Shown here piece by piece: positions 26,522-35,440 of a stretch of DNA of 64,000 nt. Each line of letters begins with the position of its first letter. The stretch's first letter is position 1. A program made the translations under genes and the position numbers. Below the pieces are notes generated by a model. The model was not told the origin of the DNA. It did no database searches and saw nothing but the letters and a program-made list of their open reading frames with translations. The DNA is from Chloroflexota bacterium (GTDB lineage Bacteria; Chloroflexota; Anaerolineae; UBA4142), in assembly GCA_016208315.1 (NCBI GenBank), contig JACQYF010000176.1:26435-90434 (forward strand), in the 5' to 3' direction.

Positions 26522-28135
26522 TGTTTCCCTAACTGCGCGATCGACTTGTTCCTTCAGCCGCGCCTTGAGAATCTTGCCCGTGGCCGTTTCCGGGAATTGC
26601 TCGACAAACCATACATAGTCGGGCACTTTATAGTCCGCTAACTTGCCCCGGCAGAAATCCTTAATCTCGGCTGCGGTCGGCCGCGTATTTGGCCGCGCCC
26701 GAATACACGCGCAGGTCTTTTCGCCCAGCACCGGATCCGCAACGGCTACGACTACCGCGTCCAGAACGCCGGGGCAGGTACGCAGTAAATCTTCGATCTC
26801 GAGCGGATAGATGTTATATCCGCCGCGGATAATCATGTCCTTTTTTCTGCCGACGATCCGAATATACCCCCGCTCGTCTCGACATCCCAAATCGCCCGTG
26901 TAAAACCAACCATCCGCGTCGAATGCCGCTGCCGTTGCTTCAGGTTGTTTGTAGTAACCTTTCATCACGCCCGCGCTTTTGATGGCGATTTCACCCACCT
27001 GCCCATCGGGCACCGCGCGGCGATTATCGTCCACGAGTTTCAGCGCAACACCCGGCAGCGCACGTCCCACGGTTTCCGTCTGCGCGATGGCATCGTCCTC
27101 AAAGAGCGTGTTGGCTATTCCTCCCGAATGCTCGGTCATGCCGTAGCCGATCAGCGCATGAACACCCCTGGCGATGAGGCGGCGGATCAGTTCAGCCGGC
27201 ACCCCTGCGCCGGCGACCAGTCCTGTGCGGAGCGACGAAATGTCATACTTGTCCGCGCTCGCGAGTTCGAGTGAATAGATGGTCGGCACGGCGTACTGCA
27301 CGGTTACCTTTTCTCGCTCGATCAATTCCAGGATCGGCTCCGCCTTGAAAATATCGGCGAGGATCACTTTGGCGTGATAATAAAACGCGCAGTTTAGGCA
27401 AAAAAAGCCGATGATGTGCGACGTAGGCACCAGGACCAGGAAAACGTCGGCGGAGGTTATCTGGAATGGCTCGGAGGCAACCTGTGTCGTCCAAACGAAA
27501 TTCGAGTGCGTAATCATCGCGCCCTTGGGCGCGCTGGTCGTCCCCGAGGTGTACATGAGTACGGCGATGTCCGTCGCGGGGTCTATGTCGGCTTCGGGAA
27601 TCGGGTTGCCGCGAGCGCGTGAAATCAGTTCGTCAAAATCAAGAGCATGGCCTGGCGGTATGGGGATGCCGCCGTCAAGAGATAGGCCGTCAAGAGATCC
27701 ACTGTCAGCAGATTCGTTCTTTCCTCCGACCGCGATCACGTGGCGCAACGCCGGCAAGTCGGGGCGCAACTTTTGAATGGTAGGCAAATAATCAAAGCCG
27801 TCGAACTCAACCGGCAGAATGATCGCGACCGACTCGGAATCGCGCAGGATATGCCGAGTCTCCATCTCGCGATAGCGCGGGTTGACCAGCACGACGACGG
27901 CCCCAAGACGTAAGATGGCAAAATAGGAAAAGACGAACTCGGGCCAGTTGGGCAAAGCGATTGCCACCTTGTCGCCTTTGCGAACGCCGAGTGCGGCGAG
28001 TTGCTCTGTCAGCCGGTTGACCTGCTCGCCCAGTTCGCGATACGTATAACGACGAGTTCCAAAGACGAGGGCTTGCCGATCGGGATTGGTTTCCAAATTG
28101 GCTGCCAAAATAGACTGGATGGTTGTGTATGTCAT
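26501..28135 (-). CDS. AMP-forming acyl-CoA ligase, candidate hydroxycinnamate/feruloyl-CoA synthetase
   Basis: A 544-residue ANL-superfamily ligase. It shows the phosphate loop LMYTSGTTSAPKGAMIT, the YGMTEHSG motif, GWFYTGDLG, and the catalytic C-terminal Lys in ETATGKILKARL. Clustering with the hydratase-lyase two genes upstream makes activation of ferulate or p-coumarate to its CoA ester the best prediction; fatty-acid ligase is the main alternative. The start overlaps the upstream gene by four bases. The last codons (TQVYR and stop) lie in the GTACACAG repeat, so the native C-terminus is slightly altered. A small tandem duplication (GTCAAGAGAT twice, 27677-27702) adds residues SLDGLSLDG in a loop. 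Confidence 0.85.
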   Translation of the reverse strand: MTYTTIQSILAANLETNPDRQALVFGTRRYTYRELGEQVNRLTEQLAALGVRKGDKVAIALPNWPEFVFSYFAILRLGAVVVLVNPRYREMETRHILRDSESVAIILPVEFDGFDYLPTIQKLRPDLPALRHVIAVGGKNESADSGSLDGLSLDGGIPIPPGHALDFDELISRARGNPIPEADIDPATDIAVLMYTSGTTSAPKGAMITHSNFVWTTQVASEPFQITSADVFLVLVPTSHIIGFFCLNCAFYYHAKVILADIFKAEPILELIEREKVTVQYAVPTIYSLELASADKYDISSLRTGLVAGAGVPAELIRRLIARGVHALIGYGMTEHSGGIANTLFEDDAIAQTETVGRALPGVALKLVDDNRRAVPDGQVGEIAIKSAGVMKGYYKQPEATAAAFDADGWFYTGDLGCRDERGYIRIVGRKKDMIIRGGYNIYPLEIEDLLRTCPGVLDAVVVAVADPVLGEKTCACIRARPNTRPTAAEIKDFCRGKLADYKVPDYVWFVEQFPETATGKILKARLKEQVDRAVRETATQVYR

Positions 28136-28758
28136 TTAGTTTCGATAATGATCTCGGCGGCCAGCCGAGCGCCGATCCCCGGAAGGAGACCGCACTTTTC
28201 AAAACCTTTGGCGCGCGCGAACTGCTCCATGTTCTCCGGGCTAGCGGCCGGATCCATGTAACGCCCAAAGACGACGTCTTGGTGTATCTTGGGGCAGACG
28301 ACTGCGCCCACTTGCTCTTCAAAGCGGGGCATGAATTTCCGGGCCGCCACGATCGTCGCGCCAACCGCCTCATAATTCTGCAAGTCGTCACTGCCGAAGG
28401 CGAGTCCCAGGGCGATCAAGCTGCCGGTCACGCCCCCGCACATCCAGCCGGTCCCGCCGAAACCGGGAAACGGGGAGAGCGCTTGAACGATCTCCATATT
28501 GCCCAAGCCGAATTCTTCGAGCAGGGCGAGCGCGGTGCTCTTGGCGCAATTGCGCGCGAACCAGTTGTACTCTTCGGCGCGTCGCTGGACGCGGTCCAGG
28601 ATTTGCGGCTTGTTCGCCAGGATTTCATCCCGCGTGAGTGTTTGCCTGGGAATCCCGCTGGCCGCCAGTTTCTTGTACCGAGCTTGAATCGCGTCGAGGT
28701 CCCAGTCTCTCTCCGCCAGTTCCTGCACTCTAGCCGCGAGCGCGGCACGGTCAGGCAT
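28132..28758 (-). CDS. C_GCAxxG_C_C-like redox protein
   Basis: A 208-residue protein with a helical N-terminus and a core of NCAKSTALALLEEFGL, FGGTGWMCGGVTGSLIALGL and a late KCGLLPGIGARLAAEI. The spacing of Cys residues and the CGGVTGSLIALG segment resemble the C_GCAxxG_C_C family, whose members sit next to oxidoreductases in anaerobes and have no firm function. A GGAGGCAATC site precedes the ATG and the gene overlaps the ligase start. Because it lies between the ligase and the hydratase-lyase genes, an accessory role in the same pathway is likely. The family call is moderate. Confidence 0.6.
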   Translation of the reverse strand: MPDRAALAARVQELAERDWDLDAIQARYKKLAASGIPRQTLTRDEILANKPQILDRVQRRAEEYNWFARNCAKSTALALLEEFGLGNMEIVQALSPFPGFGGTGWMCGGVTGSLIALGLAFGSDDLQNYEAVGATIVAARKFMPRFEEQVGAVVCPKIHQDVVFGRYMDPAASPENMEQFARAKGFEKCGLLPGIGARLAAEIIIETK

Positions 28759-28770
28759 GATTGCCTCCCT

Positions 28771-28800
28771 GTAGGGGCGGGGTCACCCCGCCCTCTCCCC
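28771..28800. repeat. Degenerate GGGGCGGGGTCACCCCGCCC palindrome
   Basis: Fourth member of the G/C palindrome family seen at 744-770, 31885-31907 and 38161-38183. It separates the hydratase-lyase stop from the next start. Confidence 0.6.
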
Positions 28801-28809
28801 GCCTGGTTC

Positions 28810-29673
28810 CTACGGAGCGTCTACATCCCATTTCTTGCGAGGTCTTTTGAACGTCCCTAAACCGGGCTTGAAGGTCTTGTCGTCAAGAAATTGCTTAAAG
28901 CCCTCTTCGCGCTCTTCTCCGGCGACGAACCAAAGCTGCTCCTGCTTGGAAATGAGATAGTCTTCCGCCAAGTCCCAGTCAAGCTGCTGCACTCGCTTGA
29001 AGGCATCTTTGGCCGCCTTGACTACGGCAGGACCTTTCTCCAAGAGGACATCGGCCAACTCGCGAACGCGTTCACGTAACTGTTCTTTAGGGACCGCTTC
29101 ATTGACCAGGCCCATCTCTGCGGCCTTGCGACCGTCGAACAACTTGCCGGTCATGATGTAGTAGAGCGCATCTCGGGTCCGGATCGTCTCCGCCAAGGCG
29201 CGGCTTACATTGCCAGCCGGGAGGATGCCCCAGTTTACCTCGGACAAGCCGAACTGGGCGTCCTCGGCGGCGATGGCAAGATCGCATGAAACCACCGGCA
29301 GGAATGCGCCGCCGATACACCAGCCGTTGACCATCGCAATCGTCGGTTTCTCAAAGTATCTCAGCCGGCGCCACTGCCATTCCCAGTTGAGTCGGCGCAC
29401 TTTCACGTTCACAATGCGCGGCTGGTCCTTCATATCCCGAAAGTACTCTTTGATGTCCATACCCGCCGAGAAGGCCGTCCCTTCTCCGGTCAGAACCATC
29501 ACGCCGCAACGATCATCGGCCTCGACTTCGTCGAGAATTTCCAGCATGCGGAGACTCAGCGCCGGACTAAGCGCATTGCGCTTTTCCGGGCGATTCAGGG
29601 TGACCCACGCCACCCCCTTTTCGTATTCGAGCCGAACGAGGTTCTTGTCTACTTTCGTAAGATCAAACGCCAT
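28810..29673 (-). CDS. Hydroxycinnamoyl-CoA hydratase-lyase (feruloyl-CoA to vanillin)
   Basis: A 287-residue crotonase-fold enzyme. It matches the known Pseudomonas HCHL/Ech pattern along its whole length: LNRPEKRNALSPALSLRM, SAGMDIKEYFRD (Tyr near the active site), KPTIAMVNGWCIGGAFLPVV, FGLSEVNWGILPAG with the catalytic Glu, EDYLISKQEQ with the second Tyr, and the closing QFLDDKTFKPGLGTFKRP. It hydrates feruloyl- or p-coumaroyl-CoA and cleaves the product to vanillin or 4-hydroxybenzaldehyde plus acetyl-CoA. A clear AAGGAG site precedes the ATG. Its aldehyde product is the natural substrate for the AOR encoded just upstream. Confidence 0.92.
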   Translation of the reverse strand: MAFDLTKVDKNLVRLEYEKGVAWVTLNRPEKRNALSPALSLRMLEILDEVEADDRCGVMVLTGEGTAFSAGMDIKEYFRDMKDQPRIVNVKVRRLNWEWQWRRLRYFEKPTIAMVNGWCIGGAFLPVVSCDLAIAAEDAQFGLSEVNWGILPAGNVSRALAETIRTRDALYYIMTGKLFDGRKAAEMGLVNEAVPKEQLRERVRELADVLLEKGPAVVKAAKDAFKRVQQLDWDLAEDYLISKQEQLWFVAGEEREEGFKQFLDDKTFKPGLGTFKRPRKKWDVDAP

Positions 29674-29693
29674 GATTTCATTCTCCTTGAAAA

Positions 29694-29981
29694 TTATCCG
29701 CCCGAGACAGGCGGGAGTATCAAGACCTCATCCCCGTCTTTCAGCGGTGTCTTTATGCCTTCAAGATAGTGAATTGTCTGGCCGTTGACCATGATCTGCA
29801 CATAAGGAAGAACGGCGCCGCTGTCAGGATCAAACAGGCGGGCGGAGAGGTTGTCTCCCCACCTTTCCGTAACGAAGGTCAGGAAATCCGCTACCGTCGT
29901 TCCCTGGGGAAGATCAATCTCGGTCCGGCTCTGGCCGACTATATCTTTGAGTCCCAGAATCGTGTGCAGCGTAATCTTCAT
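29694..29981 (-). CDS. MoaD/ThiS-family sulfur-carrier protein
   Basis: A 95-residue ubiquitin-fold protein ending in the diagnostic Gly-Gly (LPPVSGG), with the conserved VQIMVNGQTI and LKDGDEVLILPP core. MoaD-type proteins donate sulfur in the synthesis of the molybdopterin dithiolene. A copy placed 11 bases after an aldehyde:ferredoxin oxidoreductase gene is common in anaerobes and points to a dedicated supply of the tungsten/molybdenum pterin cofactor. It precedes the hydratase-lyase gene by 20 bases in the same operon. Confidence 0.88.
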   Translation of the reverse strand: MKITLHTILGLKDIVGQSRTEIDLPQGTTVADFLTFVTERWGDNLSARLFDPDSGAVLPYVQIMVNGQTIHYLEGIKTPLKDGDEVLILPPVSGG

Positions 29982-29992
29982 TGCGTGGACGC

Positions 29993-31867
29993 CTACAATC
30001 TCAACGCAGCCGCAGCGTATGCTAGTCGTAGATCGGTGAGCTTTTCTCGGGTGGGTGTTCCTGTCTTGACATCCCAGCCGCGCAATGAGTAGTACTCGTC
30101 AAGCATCTTGTCCAGGTCTTGTCTACGGAGCACCTGTCCCTTGGAGCCGCCGGCCCTCAGGGGTTCTGTCATCAGTCTTTCGGGCAAGGTGTCATCCGCG
30201 CGCGTGAAACCTTCCCGGACATTAAAGGCCTTGGCGAGGTTGTTGACCCGTTCGCCCACTTGCAGTACCTCTTCAGGGGTGAAGGACAGACCCGTCACCG
30301 CCTCCATGAGCGTTGCCGTGTTCTGACACGCCGTCGCGGGCACAGCCATATCGAGGAGGAAGGCGCACATGGTAGCGCAATCCAGGGTCGCTGTCCGGAC
30401 ATCCTGGTTCCAGATGGTGAGCTTGCCCTTGTCCTCTAGGGCGAAGCGGTCCACCTGCCAGGGGATCGGGACGCCAAAGACCTCCTGAAAAGCATAGCCC
30501 CTACAGTGATCGGCCCCGGTGTAAGAGGTGGCATATCCAAGACCGTGGGCTTTGAGCGCCCGCACGTCGTAGCCGGGAAGTTCAAGCCCCTTGACCTGCA
30601 TGGCGTACTTTTCCGTACCTTTCCCAATTCTCCGCGCGGCCGCAAGCGTGCCGTCGGCAAGGACATCCCCTAGACCGTCACGGAACGCGATCTTACGCAA
30701 GACCCTCAGCATGGCTTCCGCGTTGCCGAAAGACAAGTCAATGCCGTCAGTCTCCTTGAGCGTGAGGATGCCCTTCTCGAAGAGTTCCATGGCGAACGCA
30801 ATGGTCACGCCTGCAGAAATGGTGTCGAGGCCCAATTCGTCAGCCAGCCGGTCGGCGGCGATGATGGGATCCACCTCGCCGATACCGACGACGCTTCCAA
30901 AGGAGTAAACCGTTTCAAAGTCGGGACCCTCCGTGAGGATGCCGGCGTACGGGCCTGTTTGGGCGAGCTTCAACTGACTGCAGCCGACGGGGCATTCGTG
31001 GCAGTGTTCCCGGCCCACCTTTCGGGTCGCTTGCGCGTCTCGGCCGATCCCTTCGACGGGAACGAACTCGCCCGTTGCGGACCAGTTTTTTGCCGGAAGG
31101 ACGCCCATGGCGCCGGTGAGGTCCGTGACCATGGGTGTGCCGTGATGAGAGAACTCGGGATAGAGAACGGGGCTGTCCTTGAATGCCATGAGCAACGCGG
31201 TTCTGGCTGTCTTGTACTTGTCCTCGGAGCCGATAGCCACGGTATCGGTTCCTCGGATCGCAAGCGCCTTCAAGTTCTTGGATCCCATCACGGCGCCGAG
31301 GCCCTTGCGTCCGACGGCTCTGCGTTCGTTGATGATGCATGCCATCCGGCTCAGGTGCTCTCCGGCAGGACCAATGCAACACACGCGCACATTTTGGTCG
31401 CTTAATTCGTTCTTGATGATTTGCTGGCAATCGAAGGTCAGGGTCCCCCAGCAATGACTCGCGTCACGGAACCGCACGTCCTTGCCCGTGATGGCAACGT
31501 AGGTTGGTTTGTCCGCCTTCCCTTCGACGATGATTGCATCCCACCCGGCATACTTTATCTCGGTGGGGAACTCGCCTCCTGACAAAGCCATACCGACAGC
31601 GCCGGTGAGAGGCGACTTGCCTGTCACTGCCATCCTGCTCGCGCAGGGAACGCCGGCGCCGGTGAAAGGCCCCGGCGCAAAGACGAGTATGTTGTCGGGT
31701 CCGAGGGGATCTATGCCTGGCTTGACCTCGTCGAAGAGGTGCTTGATGCCAAAACCCGCTCCGCCGATGAAATCCCGCGCCATTTCCTCCGGCAATCGTT
31801 CTTCTCGTGATGTGCTGTTGCTGAGATTGATGCGGAGTACCTTACCCGCATACCCTCCGGAATACAT
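29993..31867 (-). CDS. Aldehyde:ferredoxin oxidoreductase (tungsten-pterin type)
   Basis: A 624-residue cytoplasmic enzyme oxidising aldehydes to acids with ferredoxin. All three AOR domains are present: the cofactor-binding N-terminal domain starts MYSGGYAGKVLRINL and includes GRKGLGAVMGSKNLKALAI. Cluster cysteines are CHECPVGC plus a Cys near residue 510 (LDCATMCAFLLDM). Pterin-binding stretches include EGPDFETVYSFGSVVG and AFNVREGFTRADDTLPERL. An AAGGAGGG site precedes the ATG. Between a hydratase-lyase and a MoaF-like gene, vanillin or 4-hydroxybenzaldehyde is the expected substrate. Compare with the domain-1-less copy at 45554-48067. Confidence 0.93.
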   Translation of the reverse strand: MYSGGYAGKVLRINLSNSTSREERLPEEMARDFIGGAGFGIKHLFDEVKPGIDPLGPDNILVFAPGPFTGAGVPCASRMAVTGKSPLTGAVGMALSGGEFPTEIKYAGWDAIIVEGKADKPTYVAITGKDVRFRDASHCWGTLTFDCQQIIKNELSDQNVRVCCIGPAGEHLSRMACIINERRAVGRKGLGAVMGSKNLKALAIRGTDTVAIGSEDKYKTARTALLMAFKDSPVLYPEFSHHGTPMVTDLTGAMGVLPAKNWSATGEFVPVEGIGRDAQATRKVGREHCHECPVGCSQLKLAQTGPYAGILTEGPDFETVYSFGSVVGIGEVDPIIAADRLADELGLDTISAGVTIAFAMELFEKGILTLKETDGIDLSFGNAEAMLRVLRKIAFRDGLGDVLADGTLAAARRIGKGTEKYAMQVKGLELPGYDVRALKAHGLGYATSYTGADHCRGYAFQEVFGVPIPWQVDRFALEDKGKLTIWNQDVRTATLDCATMCAFLLDMAVPATACQNTATLMEAVTGLSFTPEEVLQVGERVNNLAKAFNVREGFTRADDTLPERLMTEPLRAGGSKGQVLRRQDLDKMLDEYYSLRGWDVKTGTPTREKLTDLRLAYAAAALRL

Positions 31868-31884
31868 GTCTGCCCTCCTTAATT

Positions 31885-31907
31885 GGGCAGGGTGACCCCG
31901 CCCCTAC
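31885..31907. repeat. G/C palindrome before the AOR start
   Basis: GGGCAGGGTGACCCCGCCCC followed by TAC, a relative of the element at 744-770. It directly abuts the stop codon of the MoaF-like gene and lies about 20 bases before the AOR ribosome site. Confidence 0.6.
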
Positions 31908-32695
31908 TAAATTGGCTGTGCGTCAAGCGGATAGAAGGCCATCGAGAGCTTGGTGATCAACGCGCCGGCGGGCGTATTGGCGATGGCGCCGTCTTCGCCG
32001 ATGGCAAAGAACTTGCCGGTGGACCGCATCTGGTCCCAGTTGTAGAAGAACACGGTCGAGACCGGCAGGCCGAATTCGCGAAAGCAAAAAATGTACTGAT
32101 TGTCGTCGAACTTGAACACCGTGGCGAGATCAACATCGCTTTCGCCCCGCAGCGGTCCGCGAATGCACTGCCAGCAATAGCGCTGCGAACTCAGATAGAT
32201 GTGCTCAAAGCATTGCGTGGGGCTATAAGAATATATCCCGCGTAAGCCGATCAGGTCGCGCGTCGGAGCGGGCTTGCGTCCAGTCGGCGGAATGGCCGGA
32301 TTGCCGAGCACGCCCGGCGCGAACTCGTGGAGCGCGCGCGGCTCTTTGCCAACATCGCCTTCGCGCATGATCGTGCGGACCGCTAGCACTTGACGCGTTT
32401 GGGTATTGACGATGAAGGTCTGCGACTCGCGCGGCTGGTGTAGAAAAGTCAGGTCAACGAAATACGTGTGCGCGGCCACCTCTACCACTTGACACCAGTC
32501 TGTGCCGCGCTCGCCGTCGCTTTGCCACACAACCTGGTTGCGGTCCGCGAACTCGAGAGCAAAGCATCGCCCCGAATCGAGCGTGATCGTCATCTGTTGG
32601 TTCACCAGCGCAGTGGTCTGCGGCAGGCGATTCGCCGCCAATTCCGACGCATAGTCCTCGTACTTGTAATTCGTGCTGCCTTCTTCTTGAGGCAT
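31907..32695 (-). CDS. MoaF-like protein
   Basis: A 262-residue protein with two lipocalin/calycin-like halves. The C-terminal half carries the signature seen in MoaF proteins: GLRGIYSYSPTQCFEHIYL, RYCWQCIRGPLRGESDVDL and FCFREFGLPVSTVFFYNWD. MoaF was named from the Klebsiella monoamine operon and its relatives often lie beside aromatic or phenylpropanoid catabolic genes; some calycin-fold relatives act on phenolic acids. Here it sits between an SDR and an AOR, so binding or isomerising a phenolic intermediate is plausible. ATG 32693-32695 is one base from the SDR stop. Confidence 0.72.
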   Translation of the reverse strand: MPQEEGSTNYKYEDYASELAANRLPQTTALVNQQMTITLDSGRCFALEFADRNQVVWQSDGERGTDWCQVVEVAAHTYFVDLTFLHQPRESQTFIVNTQTRQVLAVRTIMREGDVGKEPRALHEFAPGVLGNPAIPPTGRKPAPTRDLIGLRGIYSYSPTQCFEHIYLSSQRYCWQCIRGPLRGESDVDLATVFKFDDNQYIFCFREFGLPVSTVFFYNWDQMRSTGKFFAIGEDGAIANTPAGALITKLSMAFYPLDAQPI

Positions 32696-32696
32696 G

Positions 32697-33518
32697 TCAC
32701 ACTCCCCACCGGACGCCGGCGTTGCTAACCGCAGCTCCGGCTACGTCAACAATTGCCGCGCCGCCATCAAGCAGCAAAACAGACCCGGTCATAAAGGTCG
32801 AATCATCGCTGGCGAGGTAACTGCAAATGCCGGTGATCTCGTCAGGATTCGCCGTCCGCCTCAGGGGAACCATCGAAGCGATACACTTGAAGACGCCGTC
32901 CAGATCGGTGCCGAGTACGTCGGCAAGCGGGCTGAGCGATTTTTCTAGCATCGCCGTCCGCGTGCCTCCCGGACACACGACATTGCAGCGAATCTTGGAT
33001 GGACCGAAATCCAGCGCGACCTGCTGCGTGAGCATGATGAGAGCCGCTTTGGACGTGCAGTAGGCGGGCATGCCCGGCAGGCAGCGCAAGCCGCCCAGTG
33101 AAGCAATGTTGATGATCGAACCGCCGCCCCCCTTTGTCATGTGCGGTATTGCCGCCTTCATCATGTACATGGGACCGGTGACATTCGTTTCGAGGACGCT
33201 GTGCCAGAGCTCGGGATCAATGTCCACGACGGTCGTCCCGCCGGGATCAATCGCCGCGTTATTCACCAGCACGTCGAGCTTGCCGCCGAAGGCGAGCGCG
33301 CCATCCACTATTCGCCGCACGTCCTCCAGTTTCGTTACATCTCCCGCGCACGCGGCCACGGTCCCCGCCGGCAGTGATCGCGCCACCTCGTCGAGCATCT
33401 GCTGGCGGCGACCGGTTATGCATATCTTCGCGCCATCGGTGACGAACCGCTTGGCAATCGCCGCGCCGATGCCCGTACCCGCGCCGGTAATGAGCGCCAC
33501 CTTGCCGTCAAGTTTCAT
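32697..33518 (-). CDS. SDR-family oxidoreductase
   Basis: A 273-residue classical short-chain dehydrogenase. The cofactor motif is ITGAGTGIG, then VLVNNAAI, and the catalytic Ser-Tyr-Lys set lies in IINIASLGGLRCLPG and PAYCTSKAALIMLTQ; the family ending GSVLLLDGGAAI is intact. I chose ATG 33516-33518 (MKLDGKVALITG) because upstream in-frame codons consist of the GTACACAG repeat and would encode a junk tail. It could act on a beta-hydroxy acyl-CoA (a non-lyase route of side-chain shortening) or on an aromatic alcohol; both fit this operon. Confidence 0.87.
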   Translation of the reverse strand: MKLDGKVALITGAGTGIGAAIAKRFVTDGAKICITGRRQQMLDEVARSLPAGTVAACAGDVTKLEDVRRIVDGALAFGGKLDVLVNNAAIDPGGTTVVDIDPELWHSVLETNVTGPMYMMKAAIPHMTKGGGGSIINIASLGGLRCLPGMPAYCTSKAALIMLTQQVALDFGPSKIRCNVVCPGGTRTAMLEKSLSPLADVLGTDLDGVFKCIASMVPLRRTANPDEITGICSYLASDDSTFMTGSVLLLDGGAAIVDVAGAAVSNAGVRWGV

Positions 33519-33538
33519 GTGGATTCCCCGGTGCATTC

Positions 33539-33632
33539 GTAAACACGTACACAAGTAAACAGGGAAACAAGTAAACAAGTAGACAAGTGCCCTGTGTACC
33601 TGTGTACCTGGATACCTGTATACTTGTTTACG
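33539..33632. repeat. GTAAACAAGT / GTACCTGTGT array with inverted ends
   Basis: Left side AAACACGTACACAAGTAAAC and right side GTACCTGTGTACCTGGATACC can pair. This is the sister of the block at 26445-26521. The TAA stop codon of the dehydrogenase gene (33628-33630, complement) lies inside it. Confidence 0.7.
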
Positions 33633-34725
33633 GTCGCAAAATTGGTTTGATCACGCGCCCTTTTTCCATTTCTTCGACCGCGTGATTGATTTCGTCGAAT
33701 GGGTAGAATTTGACGAGCCGGTCAAATGGGAATCGCCCCTGGCAGTACAGATCAACCAGTTTGGGGATGAACAGGTCTGGAATCGAATCGCCTTCGATGA
33801 TGCCTCGCACCGTCCGGCCGTTCATGATCTTGTCCATGTCGAGCGCGACCTCTGTGCCAGGCGCAACGACCCCTAGCAGTCCGCAGACTCCCAGACGCGG
33901 CAGACAATCCACCGCTTGCCGCAGCACCCTGGGATTGCCGACACACTCTAGCACGAATTCCGCGCCGCCGCCGGTGATGTCCAGAATCTGCTGAACCGGG
34001 TCCGTTTCGCTTGCGTTCACGGTATGCGTTGCGCCCAACTCGCGTGCCGTCTTCAGCCGGTCGGGATGCACGTCCACGGCGATGATGGTCGTGCAGCCGC
34101 ACACGACCGCGCCGAGCAATGCGCTGAGGCCCACCGTGCCAACGCCAAAGATCGCGATGGACGAACCGGGACGGGGATGCAGTGTGTTCATTACCGCGCC
34201 CGCGCCGGTTTGAACGCCGCACCCTAAAGGTCCAAGGATTTCGAGGGGGACATCATTTCGCACCTTGACGACATTGCGTTCATTCGCCAGCGCGTAATCG
34301 GCGAAGGACGACTGGGTGAAGAAATTGCCGTGGATGACCTGATCGCCCCGTCGCAAGGTCGTACTGCCGTCCGGCCGCGCGCCGTGGAAATTGTGGAGGA
34401 AGAGATTCACGCAATAGGAGGGCTTGCCCGCTTTGCACGGTGGACACGCCCCGCAGGAGTTGAAGGTCAATACAACGTGATCGCCCGGCTTGACCTTGGT
34501 TACCCGCGCGCCCACCCGTTCGACGACGCCGGCGCCTTCATGTCCAAACACACTGGGCGGCGGCGGGATCGGCATGTGCCCGTCCCGCGCGCCCAAATCG
34601 GTGTGGCAAATGCCCGCGCCGGCAATCCGCACCACCACCTCATCGTCATTCGGCTCACTCAGTTGCAGTCGCTCCAGACTAAACTTGCCTGATGTCTCAA
34701 AAATTACAGCGGCGTTGATTTCCAT
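33628..34725 (-). CDS. Zinc-dependent aryl-alcohol-type dehydrogenase
   Basis: A 365-residue MDR-family dehydrogenase. The catalytic Zn site is CHTDLGARDG plus GHEGAGVVE. The structural Zn cysteines are in NSCGACPPCKAGKPSYC, and the NAD-binding fold is IAIFGVGTVGLSALLGAV. The HTDLGARDGHMPIPPPPSVF stretch is typical of benzyl/aryl-alcohol and geraniol dehydrogenases. It may interconvert vanillin and vanillyl alcohol or the corresponding coumaryl compounds. ATG 34723-34725 has a strong AGGAGGAC site; the stop codon lies in the repeat block. The gene follows the LivF-type ATPase by ten bases. Confidence 0.9.
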   Translation of the reverse strand: MEINAAVIFETSGKFSLERLQLSEPNDDEVVVRIAGAGICHTDLGARDGHMPIPPPPSVFGHEGAGVVERVGARVTKVKPGDHVVLTFNSCGACPPCKAGKPSYCVNLFLHNFHGARPDGSTTLRRGDQVIHGNFFTQSSFADYALANERNVVKVRNDVPLEILGPLGCGVQTGAGAVMNTLHPRPGSSIAIFGVGTVGLSALLGAVVCGCTTIIAVDVHPDRLKTARELGATHTVNASETDPVQQILDITGGGAEFVLECVGNPRVLRQAVDCLPRLGVCGLLGVVAPGTEVALDMDKIMNGRTVRGIIEGDSIPDLFIPKLVDLYCQGRFPFDRLVKFYPFDEINHAVEEMEKGRVIKPILRP

Positions 34726-34735
34726 TGCTGTCCTC

Positions 34736-35440
34736 CTACAACCCCATATACGCTTTCCGCACGTAATCGCTTTGCAGTAGTTCGGCGCAATCCCCTTCGA
34801 GGCAGACGTGCCCGTTTTCGAGCACGTACGCGCGATCGGCGATCTCCAAGGAATGTTTGACGTTTTGCTCGATGAGCAAAATAGTAATTCCCTGGTCGCG
34901 CAGCCCGCGAATGATGCCAAAGATTTCTGCCACCAACAGCGGCGCGAGACCGTACGAGAGTTCGTCGAACATGCACAGCCGCGGTTTGGACATTAGGCCG
35001 CGACCGATCGCGAGCATTTGGCGCTCGCCGCCGCTCAACGTCCGCGCCAATTGCCTCTCCCGTTCCTTGAGCCGGGGAAAAAGGTCAAAGACTTGCTTGA
35101 GCGTTTGTTGCTTTTCTTTCCAAGCATGATGGGGATACGCGCCCATCTCCAAGTTCTCGCGCACCGACATATCGGGAAAGAGCTTGCTTCCTTCGGGGAC
35201 CTGAGAAATACCCAAATCCACAATGGCGTGCGCCGACAAACCATCTATCCGCTTGCCGAGGAACTCGACGCTGCCGGCCGCGGGACGCAGCACTCCGCAG
35301 ACCGTATTCAGCAGGGTTGTTTTGCCGGCGCCGTTCGCGCCAACCAGCGCGACGATTTCGCCTTCCTCGATTCTGAGGCACACTTCCCACAGCGCCTGAA
35401 TCTTGCCGTAACGAGTGTCTATCTGGTTAACCTGCAGCAT
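34736..35440 (-). CDS. Branched-chain-type ABC importer ATPase, LivF-like
   Basis: A 234-residue ATPase: Walker A GANGAGKT, signature LSGGERQML, Walker B LCMFDELS and the characteristic LivF opening MLQVNQIDTRYGKIQALWEV. ATG 35438-35440 overlaps the LivG gene by 14 bases, giving coupled translation. It couples ATP hydrolysis to substrate import through the LivH/LivM pair. In Rhodopseudomonas a similar Liv-type system carries p-coumarate, which supports an aromatic-acid cargo here. Confidence 0.93.
   Translation of the reverse strand: MLQVNQIDTRYGKIQALWEVCLRIEEGEIVALVGANGAGKTTLLNTVCGVLRPAAGSVEFLGKRIDGLSAHAIVDLGISQVPEGSKLFPDMSVRENLEMGAYPHHAWKEKQQTLKQVFDLFPRLKERERQLARTLSGGERQMLAIGRGLMSKPRLCMFDELSYGLAPLLVAEIFGIIRGLRDQGITILLIEQNVKHSLEIADRAYVLENGHVCLEGDCAELLQSDYVRKAYMGL

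Noticed and set aside
33519..33578. Longer N-terminus for the SDR at 32697-33518
   Set aside because: The added residues are a read-out of the repeat, and an ATG next to GGGGAATCC gives the normal SDR start.
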